Source: Synergistaceae bacterium
GTDB lineage: Bacteria; Synergistota; Synergistia; Synergistales; Aminobacteriaceae
DNA length: 13,036 nucleotides
Direction: 5' to 3'
Assembly (NCBI GenBank): GCA_031289165.1
Contig: JAITPZ010000133.1
Span: 1-13,036, forward strand
The notes beneath the pieces are model-generated. The model searched no databases, was not told where the DNA came from, and worked only from the letters and a program-made list of their open reading frames with translations. Below are positions 1 to 6,162 of the stretch, in pieces (positions within the stretch are counted from its first letter, which is position 1; every line of letters begins with the position of its first letter). The translations under genes and the position numbers were made by a program.

Positions 1-7
1 AATATTT

Positions 8-13
8 TATAAC
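8..13 (+). promoter_or_regulatory. Possible -10 box upstream of the 309-residue gene
   Basis: TATAAC matches five of six bases of the sigma-70 -10 consensus and lies about 45 bases before the ATG at 58, in an AT-rich stretch that contrasts with the GC-rich gene. Any -35 element would lie before the window starts, so this cannot be confirmed. Confidence 0.22.
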
Positions 14-57
14 GCAATGTTAGAGCGTTTGCAGTATAGAAAGGAGATTTCCCTGCG

Positions 58-987
58 ATGTTTTCCACGTTGTTCAAATATTGCAGATGGATTTCTCAGA
101 TCGGACCGGGCCGTATTCTCACCTCGGGAAGACCGGATCGACCCCGTTTTTACGACGGCGCGGCACGAATGATCCTGGCCGAGCTGGAACGCTATTATCC
201 CCAATATGTGAGTTCACGAGCTCCGGATTTTTATTATCTCTTTCATTACAACGGTGGGGTGTTCGTTCTGTACGCCCTGCGGGTCAGCTTGAACATCGCG
301 GACAACCGCGCGCGTCTCCTGCCGCTGATGATGGAGGGGGTTCTGAAGCATCACGATCGCTTCTCGGGTCGTCTGAAGGAGAGCGAAACCTGCCATCACG
401 TGCTGTTCAAGGATCTGTTCGGGCAAAATCCGTTCATCTCGCGTCTGCCCAAAGCGGTCAATCAGGCCGTTCACAGTCTGGCGGACGCCGCGATAGCCGA
501 CGCCGCGAACGCCGTATACGAAGCCGTCGTACGCTCCGGGCTGGCGGTCGCCCTGATCCAGGGCAAAGCATCCGTTCCTTCCAACGTCAATCCCGGATTT
601 TTTCGACACCTGAACGAAAAACTGGTGAACCGCAACGGCTTAACAGCCTTTGCCCCGCAGGAAGTGCAAAAACTGACGGCGAGCGTCCACATCGACATTC
701 CGCTGGTGACGAGCCGAACCTGCGCCCCAATTCCGGGCTCGCCTGGCCGCCTGGAGCACAAAAACGTGAGGATTGACCGAATGTCGGCGACGTTGGTCGC
801 CGCACCGACGGAAGACAGGATCGCCACGCAAATCGCGGCGCTGAAATTTTTGAAGCTGGATGTTCCCTGGTTCCTTTACGGGCGAGGATACGACGCTCCC
901 CACGGGGACGCTCCATCGCAGAAGCATCTCCACGCGCAACCGGAGGGCTTCCCGATGGCCGATCACCTGGGCGATCTGAATATCTGA
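58..987 (+). CDS. Hypothetical protein, 309 residues, soluble
   Basis: I do not recognise this protein. The ATG at 58 is preceded by AAGGAG at 41-46 (11-base spacing), which supports the start. Codon use is GC3-rich like the neighbouring genes, so it looks like a real coding region. No signal peptide or convincing membrane helix is visible, so it is probably cytoplasmic. The N-terminal third is rich in Tyr and Phe (for example FYYLFHYNGG, residues about 58-67). Residues about 130-165 are Ala-rich and probably helical. The last 45 residues are rich in His, Pro and Gly and look disordered. There is no P-loop, no obvious catalytic triad and no zinc-binding Cys set. It is transcribed in the same direction as the mac operon but 271 bases before it, so it is probably a separate unit. 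Function unknown. Confidence 0.75.
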   Translation: MFSTLFKYCRWISQIGPGRILTSGRPDRPRFYDGAARMILAELERYYPQYVSSRAPDFYYLFHYNGGVFVLYALRVSLNIADNRARLLPLMMEGVLKHHDRFSGRLKESETCHHVLFKDLFGQNPFISRLPKAVNQAVHSLADAAIADAANAVYEAVVRSGLAVALIQGKASVPSNVNPGFFRHLNEKLVNRNGLTAFAPQEVQKLTASVHIDIPLVTSRTCAPIPGSPGRLEHKNVRIDRMSATLVAAPTEDRIATQIAALKFLKLDVPWFLYGRGYDAPHGDAPSQKHLHAQPEGFPMADHLGDLNI

Positions 988-1023
988 GTAAGCATCAGCG
1001 CAAACGCACCAGGACGTAAGAGA

Positions 1024-1052
1024 TTGATATGACTAAATTTATCTTCTATGTA
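1024..1052 (+). promoter_or_regulatory. Weak sigma-70-like promoter candidate before the mac operon
   Basis: TTGATA (1024-1029, five of six matches to TTGACA) is followed after 17 bases by TATGTA (1047-1052, which keeps only the first three bases of TATAAT). It lies in the AT-richer gap between the hypothetical gene and the mac operon. The -10 is poor and AT-rich gaps produce such pairs by chance, so confidence is low. Confidence 0.2.
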
Positions 1053-1154
1053 AAAATACCTGGGTAAAATATGCAAAGCTGGTTTTTGCAAGATACTACT
1101 ATCGTGCTCATGCGTTTACCCTGGGCATTTTCCCCCTCTGCGGTACAATTCTCC

Positions 1155-1168
1155 TGTATATTTATACA
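1155..1168. promoter_or_regulatory. Operator-like palindrome upstream of the mac operon
   Basis: TGTATA-TT-TATACA is a perfect 6-base inverted repeat with a 2-base centre, about 90 bases before the small membrane ORF and 250 bases before macA. It contains TATATT (1157-1162), which could itself be a -10 box. It is flanked by two copies of GTACAAT (1143-1149 and 1188-1194). A short dyad covering a possible -10 is typical of a repressor site, but no regulator gene is nearby and AT-rich dyads of this size can be accidental. Confidence 0.3.
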
Positions 1169-1258
1169 ACTTCCCACACGCACAAACGTACAATGCCCTT
1201 TTCGGGAGGTGCGCGTACACTCTTTGCGTAAACGACGGGAAGGGGTGTTTTACCGGCC

Positions 1259-1360
1259 ATGAAAGTGACGGCTCGTGATTGGGAGAGACTGCTGCTGGCG
1301 GTCATCTTTTGTGTGATGGTGATGTTGTACCTGTCGGAGCCCATGTGGGGCGCGAGGTGA
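1259..1360 (+). CDS. Small single-pass membrane protein, 33 residues, first ORF of the mac cluster
   Basis: An ORF of 33 codons runs from ATG 1259 to TGA 1358-1360, preceded by GGGAAGGGG at 1237-1245 (13-base spacing, a little long). After a charged N-terminus with basic residues (MKVTARDWER) comes one hydrophobic helix (residues about 11-25, LLLAVIFCVMVMLYL), then a short polar tail ending in Arg. This is the normal layout of a one-helix inner-membrane peptide. The stop is 58 bases before macA and no terminator lies between, so it is probably the first gene of the operon. By analogy with small proteins that bind transporters it could modulate the MacAB pump, but that is inference. It could also be a leader peptide or a chance ORF. 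No homologue is recognised. Confidence 0.5.
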   Translation: MKVTARDWERLLLAVIFCVMVMLYLSEPMWGAR

Positions 1361-1418
1361 CGGAGCCTGTAAGCGCGGGCGGCAGATTGCGGCCGCCTCG
1401 GGTCGGGGGAGGAGATTC

Positions 1419-2666
1419 ATGATGAAAACCATAAAAAAACTCTGCTGTTTTTTGATTATCGCGGGACTTGTCGGAGGGGGCGTCTGGTATCGGTTTTTTC
1501 GGGCGGATTCCGTGCGGTACGTCTATCGGACGCAGTCCGTGACGAGGGGAGACATCATGGCCACAGTCAGCGCCACGGGCAGGCTGAACGCGGTGGAGAT
1601 GATCGAGGTCGGAACGCAGGTGTCCGGAACGATTCAGGAAATTTACGTCGATTACAACAGCGCCGTCAAAAAGGGACAGCTGATCGCCCTGCTCGATCCC
1701 GACGTCCTGGCGTCGCAGGTCGAGCAGGCGAAGGCCAGCCTGACTCTGGCGCAGGCCGGGGTGACGAGCGCGCGGGCCTCCGTCACGGATTCGTCCCGTT
1801 CGTGGACCCGCAATAAGGAGCTCTGGGCTCGCAACCTCATCGCGAAGAGCGAGCTGGACACCGCGGAAACGGCGCTGACGCTCGCCAGGGCGAACCTCGC
1901 GGAAAGCGAGGCGAGAGTCGTTCAGGCGAAGGCCCAGCTTCGGCAGGCGGAAACGAACCTCGGCTACACGAGGATCGTCTCGCCCGTCGACGGGGTCGTC
2001 ATCTCCCGTCAGGTCGACGTGGGGCAGACGGTGGCGGCCAGCCTGCAGACGCCGACGCTTTTTTCGATAGCGCGCGACCTGACGCAGATGCAGATCGAGG
2101 CCAGCATCGACGAGGCCGACATCGGGCGCATCGCGGAGGGGCAGAATGCCGAGTGCAAGTTCGACGCGTGGCCGAAGCAGGTCTTTGATGGAACGGTGAC
2201 GCAGATACGCCTGAACCCGGAGATCGTCTCGAACGTCGTCACCTACACGGTCGTTTTGAAGGTCGAAAACGCGGAGATGAAGCTGAAGCCAGGCATGACG
2301 GCCAACGTCACGATCGTCACCGAACGGCGCGGCGATGTTCTGAAAATCCCCGCGGCCGCGTTGCGTTTCAGTCCCCCGGTCGACGCCGTTCCCTCGGAGA
2401 AACCCGCGGCCGCCGGTGTGGCCTCTCCCCTCGGGATGCCGCGTTTCCCGCGCGGGGGGAGCAGCCAGAGCCGAGCCGGTGAGCAGGTGGTGTGGCTCGT
2501 GGAGGGCGGGCGGCTCGCGGGCAGCGTTCCGGTGGGGGATCAGGGAATCAGCGACCGCACGTGGGTGGAGATCGTGAACTCGCAGTTGAAGGAAGGCCAG
2601 GAGCTGGCCATCTCCTTCAGCCGGGAAACGTCCGCCTCGGGCGCGGCCCTCGCGGGAATGAAATGA
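1419..2666 (+). CDS. macA: MacA-type periplasmic adaptor (membrane fusion protein) of a tripartite efflux pump
   Basis: The adaptor links an inner-membrane MacB transporter to an outer-membrane TolC-type channel. An N-terminal anchor helix (residues about 8-24) is followed by the first biotinyl-lipoyl half (about 62-98, with VGTQVSGTI and LLDPD). A long alpha-hairpin with coiled-coil character follows (about 98-182), then the second lipoyl half (about 184-212, RIVSPVDGVV). A beta-barrel comes next (about 222-303, ending LKPGMTANVTI), then a membrane-proximal domain. The 415-residue length is a little above the roughly 370-400 usual for MacA, because of a Pro/Gly/Ser-rich insert at about 318-353. 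GGAGGA at 1408-1413 supports a start at 1419, or at the adjacent ATG at 1422, which has the better spacing. The ATPase gene follows after 12 bases. There is no TolC gene in the window. Substrate unknown; MacA family members serve macrolides, peptides, siderophores and lipopeptides. Confidence 0.93.
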   Translation: MMKTIKKLCCFLIIAGLVGGGVWYRFFRADSVRYVYRTQSVTRGDIMATVSATGRLNAVEMIEVGTQVSGTIQEIYVDYNSAVKKGQLIALLDPDVLASQVEQAKASLTLAQAGVTSARASVTDSSRSWTRNKELWARNLIAKSELDTAETALTLARANLAESEARVVQAKAQLRQAETNLGYTRIVSPVDGVVISRQVDVGQTVAASLQTPTLFSIARDLTQMQIEASIDEADIGRIAEGQNAECKFDAWPKQVFDGTVTQIRLNPEIVSNVVTYTVVLKVENAEMKLKPGMTANVTIVTERRGDVLKIPAAALRFSPPVDAVPSEKPAAAGVASPLGMPRFPRGGSSQSRAGEQVVWLVEGGRLAGSVPVGDQGISDRTWVEIVNSQLKEGQELAISFSRETSASGAALAGMK

Positions 2667-2678
2667 TGCGGGAATAAA

Positions 2679-3419
2679 ATGGTGGAAAAGACAATGGAAC
2701 GGACGATAGGGAACGCGGCGAGCGGGGGGACGGATTCCCCTCTGATCGAGGTCCGCGACCTCGTGAAAATTTACCGCACCGGCGACGTGGAGCTGCGCGC
2801 GCTGGACGGGGTTTCGTTTTCCATCGAGCGGGGGGAGTTCGTGGCGGTGATGGGTCCGTCGGGCAGTGGCAAATCGACGACGATGAACTTGCTGGGCTGT
2901 CTGGATTCCCCGACGAACGGGGAGTATTACCTTGACGGGCAGAACGTGGCGGGCCTGTCCGGCGACGAGCTGGCGGAGGTCCGCAACCGCAAGCTGGGGT
3001 TTGTGTTCCAGGGGTTCAACCTTCTGCCGCGCCTCGACGCTCTGAACAACGTCGCGCTGCCGCTCGTCTACTCGGGCGTGAGCGCGGCGGAGCGCCGCGA
3101 GCGCGCCGGGACGGCTCTGGAACGGGTCGGGCTGGGGGACCGAATGCGCCACAGGCCCAACCAGATGAGCGGCGGCCAGCAGCAGCGCGTCGCCATCGCG
3201 CGGGCTCTGGTCAGCAGGGCTCCGCTGATTCTGGCCGACGAGCCCACGGGCAACCTGGACACCAAAACGAGCACGGAGATCATGGACCTGCTCGTCGAGG
3301 TCAACGAGGAGGGCAAGACGGTCGTTCTGGTGACCCACGAGCCGGACATCGCGGAGTACGCGAAACGCGTGCTGTTCTTCAGAGACGGCAAGCTGGTGTC
3401 GGACGAAAAATCACATTGA
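2679..3419 (+). CDS. macB: MacB-type ABC transporter ATP-binding subunit (ATPase half)
   Basis: This cytoplasmic ATPase powers the FtsX-type permease encoded downstream. Every ABC motif is intact: Walker A GPSGSGKST (residues 59-67), Q-loop Gln111 (VFQGFNLLP), signature MSGGQQQR (163-170), Walker B LILADEP (183-189), D-loop GNLD (191-194) and switch His220 (VTHEPD). The VFQGFNLLPRLDALNNVALPL pattern is typical of the MacB/LolD class rather than of importers. At 246 residues it is a stand-alone ATPase, whereas E. coli MacB is a fusion of ATPase and permease. The start at 2679 has only a weak ribosome site. ATG at 2694 is an alternative that removes five residues and is preceded by a purine-rich GGTGGAAAAG. 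Translation may be coupled to macA, which ends 12 bases earlier. Confidence 0.96.
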   Translation: MVEKTMERTIGNAASGGTDSPLIEVRDLVKIYRTGDVELRALDGVSFSIERGEFVAVMGPSGSGKSTTMNLLGCLDSPTNGEYYLDGQNVAGLSGDELAEVRNRKLGFVFQGFNLLPRLDALNNVALPLVYSGVSAAERRERAGTALERVGLGDRMRHRPNQMSGGQQQRVAIARALVSRAPLILADEPTGNLDTKTSTEIMDLLVEVNEEGKTVVLVTHEPDIAEYAKRVLFFRDGKLVSDEKSH

Positions 3420-3434
3420 AGTTTCTTTTCTGAT

Positions 3435-3504
3435 GGGGCTCAGGGGTCCGCGACCCCTGACGGGGTGCGGGGCGGAGCCCTGCGAGGGGTCGCTGACCCC
3501 CGAC
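3435..3504. repeat. Hairpin-rich REP-like element between the two MacB genes
   Basis: Two similar palindromic modules lie in tandem: GGGGTCCGCGACCCCTGAC (3443-3461) and GGGGTCGCTGACCCCCGAC (3486-3504). The first gives a 9-bp stem with a CGC loop (TCAGGGGTC 3440-3448 pairing with GACCCCTGA 3452-3460). The second gives a 6-bp stem with a GCT loop (GGGGTC 3486-3491 with GACCCC 3495-3500). Between them GGGC (3470-3473) and GCCC (3477-3480) make a third small hairpin. No T-run follows, so this is not a standard intrinsic terminator. GGGGTC/GACCCC elements of this style are often dispersed repeats in GC-rich genomes. It may act as an mRNA stabiliser or attenuator between ATPase and permease; that role is inferred. 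Confidence 0.65.
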
Positions 3505-3560
3505 CTCATTGATGGTGCGGGTTGCCCCTGCTTTGATCTTAATTTTGGAGGTGCATTGCG

Positions 3561-4781
3561 ATGTTTGAGATTCTGCGTACCGCCGTTTCCTCGCTTCTGG
3601 CGAACAAGACGCGCTCGCTTCTGACGATGCTGGGAGTGATTATCGGGGTCAGCGCCGTCATCGCGATGATCGCTATCGGACGAGGGGCGAGCGCGCAGAT
3701 GGAGGGCGTGATCTCCGGCATGGGCAGCAACATGATCGTCCTGCGTCCCGGCGCGCCCCGTACGGGCGGCGTGCGTCAGAGCGCGGGCAGCGGGGCGACT
3801 CTGACCCTGTCGGACATCGCGGCGATTCGAGACGAGTGCTGGTCCGTTCAGGACGTCGCCCCCCAGGTGACCGTGGGCTCGCAGCTGATCTCCGAAAACC
3901 GAAACTGGCCGTCGCAGGTGACGGGAACGACGTCGGCCTTCTTTCGCATCCGCGACTTTTCCGCGCGCGTCGGACGTCTTCCGGACGACGAGGACGAGCG
4001 GAGCGCCGCCAAGGTCTGCGTCATCGGCCAGACGGTGGCGACGAACCTCTTCGGGACGGCCAACCCCGTGGGGGACAGCATACGCATCAACAGGATCCCG
4101 TTCGAGGTCGTGGGGGTTCTCTCTCCCAAGGGACAGTCCTCCATGGGGCAGGACCAGGACGACCTCGTCGTCGTTCCGATCACGACAGCCCAGCGCCGCC
4201 TGGTGCGCAGCGCGCTGGCCGACTCCGTCAGCATGGCCTACATTCAGGCGCGGGACGCGAGCATGATGGACAGCGTGATATCGGAGGTCGGCGCGCTGCT
4301 GCGTCAGCGTCATCGGCTGGAGGGCGACCGGGAAGACGACTTCGAGCTGCGAAACCTGACCCAGATGCTCGAATCTCTGGCGCAGTCGACGGAGGTGATG
4401 TCGCTGCTGCTGGGGGCGGTGGCGTCGATATCGCTTCTGGTCGGGGGCATCGGGATCATGAACATCATGCTGGTCTCCGTGACGGAGCGCACGCGTGAAA
4501 TCGGCATACGCATGGCGATCGGGGCGCGCGCCTGGGATATTCGGATGCAGTTTCTGCTGGAGGCGCTTTTACTTTCGCTGGCGGGAGGTATTTTAGGGAT
4601 TCTGCTGGGCTTCGCCGCGTCGCAGGGCGTGACGGCGTTTCTGAAGTGGCCGACGACCGTGTCGCCCGGCGCCGTCGCTCTCGCCGCGGGATTTTCCGCA
4701 TTTGTGGGCGTATTTTTCGGTTTTTACCCCGCCTGGAAGGCCTCCCTCCTGCGCCCGATCGACGCCCTGAGGTTCGAGTGA
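3561..4781 (+). CDS. macB: MacB-type ABC transporter permease (FtsX family)
   Basis: This is the inner-membrane half of the MacAB exporter. Membrane helix 1 (residues about 20-40, LLTMLGVIIGVSAVIAMIAIG) is followed by a large periplasmic MacB_PCD domain (about 45-278) that contacts MacA. Three C-terminal helices follow (about 280-303, 331-355 and 368-390) and form the FtsX domain. Family hallmarks are visible: VGGIGIMNIMLVSV, TERTREIGIRMAIGA (309-322) and a C-terminal FGFYPAWKASLLRPIDALR. At 406 residues it is full length for a split MacB permease. ATG 3561 has a strong GGAGGT site at 3547-3552 (8-base spacing), so it can be translated independently of the ATPase, which ends 141 bases upstream across a hairpin repeat. 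Like other MacB proteins it probably works by mechanotransmission from the cytoplasmic ATPase rather than by moving substrate across the inner membrane. Confidence 0.96.
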   Translation: MFEILRTAVSSLLANKTRSLLTMLGVIIGVSAVIAMIAIGRGASAQMEGVISGMGSNMIVLRPGAPRTGGVRQSAGSGATLTLSDIAAIRDECWSVQDVAPQVTVGSQLISENRNWPSQVTGTTSAFFRIRDFSARVGRLPDDEDERSAAKVCVIGQTVATNLFGTANPVGDSIRINRIPFEVVGVLSPKGQSSMGQDQDDLVVVPITTAQRRLVRSALADSVSMAYIQARDASMMDSVISEVGALLRQRHRLEGDREDDFELRNLTQMLESLAQSTEVMSLLLGAVASISLLVGGIGIMNIMLVSVTERTREIGIRMAIGARAWDIRMQFLLEALLLSLAGGILGILLGFAASQGVTAFLKWPTTVSPGAVALAAGFSAFVGVFFGFYPAWKASLLRPIDALRFE

Positions 4782-4851
4782 CGCCCTGTTCCGTGCCCGT
4801 CGCGGCTTTGTGGAGTTGAGCGCGCTGAAATACGAAGCGGCGGGATTCGCG

Positions 4852-5919
4852 TCATAATTTCCCCCTAACCAGATCGATGACCGTCACCTCCGGGGGGGTG
4901 AGGAAGCGGAGGGGCGGGCCCCAGAATCCGGCTCCGTTGCTGACGTAGACGGCGCTTTCGCCCTTTTCTCCGTGAAAGGAAAGATGCTGAACGCTTTTGT
5001 TGAGCCGGGAGACGACGTGGATGAAGGGCCAAATTTGGCCGCCGTGCGTGTGCCCGGAGAGCTGCAGGTCGAAACGGCCCGCCGTCCCCTCGATGACCTG
5101 GGGACGGTGTTTCAGCAGCAGCACGAAGCGGTCCCCCGGAAGGGCGAGGCCCTCCGGAAGCGTCTCGGGCTCCAGAATGCCCCGGCCAAACCGCGCCGGA
5201 TCGTCCAGACCGACGACGGCGATTTTTCCTGTCCCTGCCCCCGTTCCGACATCCGCCTCCGCGATTTCGCCGCGCAGGACGGTCAGCCCCGCGCTTTTCG
5301 TGAAGGCCAGCGCCTGCTCGATCCCCAGGTAATATTCGTGGTTCCCGGGCACGGCGAAGGCCCCGTATTTTGCCCCGTGGGCGGCGATCATCCGCGCCTC
5401 GGCCTCCCATCCGGTCATGTTCGCGTCGACCAGGTCCCCCGTCATCGCCAGAATATCGGGTTCGGCCGAGCGCACAATATCCATGACGCGCGCGAGGCGT
5501 CCGGTCGTGTAAACGCCGCCCAGGTGGATGTCCGTGAGGTGGACCACCCGGAGCCGGTCAACCCCTTCGGGCAGCTTCGACGTCACGAGGGTCAGGTCCA
5601 CCCGCCGGACGTTCCAGGCCTCGAAGAAGCTCCAGCTCACGGCGAGAACGATCAGCGCCAGAGTTACGGGCACGCACCGGCGCGGGGCGAAAAACCGTCC
5701 GAGCGTCGTCCCCGCGAGCGCGTCGGCGAGGCGCGCGGCAAGGGACAGCGCGTCCATGACGAAGAAGCCCATGACGGCCATTCCGACGATCGCGACCCAC
5801 GTGAAGGAGAGCGCGAAGAGGAATTCCGAGACGCGTCCGTACCCGAAGGCCCCCGATCGGGAAAGAAAGGGAAAGGCGGCCCCGGCGCAGGCCCAGAGCA
5901 GGTAGACGAGGTTCCACAT
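4852..5919 (-). CDS. Membrane-anchored calcineurin-like metallophosphoesterase (YkuE/YaeI type, COG1408)
   Basis: The catalytic domain has the full metal-binding set: D130-I-H132 (LTDIHLGG), GD at 161-162 (MTGDLVDANM), GNHE at 192-195, His271 (LKHRP) and GHTH at 289-292 (SGHTHGGQIWPF). The family hydrolyses phosphoesters with a two-metal centre. Some members act on lipid-linked substrates such as UDP-diacylglucosamine, but the substrate here is unknown. Hydrophobic segments at about 3-20, 35-58 and 84-100 put the catalytic part after an N-terminal membrane region, as in this family. The ATG at 5919 follows a very G-rich CGGAGGGGGG with only about 4-base spacing. The frame stays open to about 6039 with a hydrophobic extension, so a CTG start at 6000 behind GGAGGG may be the true one (27 extra residues). 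It converges with the mac operon, 70 bases apart. Confidence 0.93.
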   Translation of the reverse strand: MWNLVYLLWACAGAAFPFLSRSGAFGYGRVSEFLFALSFTWVAIVGMAVMGFFVMDALSLAARLADALAGTTLGRFFAPRRCVPVTLALIVLAVSWSFFEAWNVRRVDLTLVTSKLPEGVDRLRVVHLTDIHLGGVYTTGRLARVMDIVRSAEPDILAMTGDLVDANMTGWEAEARMIAAHGAKYGAFAVPGNHEYYLGIEQALAFTKSAGLTVLRGEIAEADVGTGAGTGKIAVVGLDDPARFGRGILEPETLPEGLALPGDRFVLLLKHRPQVIEGTAGRFDLQLSGHTHGGQIWPFIHVVSRLNKSVQHLSFHGEKGESAVYVSNGAGFWGPPLRFLTPPEVTVIDLVRGKL

Positions 5920-6162
5920 CCCCCCTCCGAACCCCGAACGCAGTTTCAGGTACAGGTAAATATTGGTGAACGTGATGAAGATGAGGACGTTTTGTATCAG
6001 GGCGTTTTCCCTCCGGGATCTGCAAAAACGGACAATTCAAAACAGCTCGCCTGGTTATGACGAAGGGCGCGTTTACGTTCCGGGCTTCATACCTGAATGC
6101 GTTGCTGCAGGCGGTTGAATGCCTGGATCACCGATCTTTTGCGTTTCTGACTTCATTTTAAG

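Noticed and set aside
1071..1262. 63-codon plus-strand ORF in the gap before the mac operon
   Set aside because: No ribosome site, no coding-like codon use, and it runs across the promoter-like palindrome. The 33-codon ORF at 1259 in another frame is better supported.
1302..3338. 678-codon open frame on the minus strand opposite macA and the ATPase gene
   Set aside because: It is the antisense shadow of GC3-rich genes with intact MacA and ABC motifs. Its product is Arg/His/Pro-rich with no domain, and it has no ribosome site.
4796..4844. Possible bidirectional terminator between the converging permease and metallophosphoesterase genes (CCCGTCGC with GCGGCGGG)
   Set aside because: The 8-bp stem needs a G-T pair and has a loop of over 30 bases, with no T-run on either strand.
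4972..6060. 362-codon plus-strand open frame opposite the metallophosphoesterase
   Set aside because: The product is an unstructured charged sequence, while all metallophosphoesterase motifs are on the minus strand.
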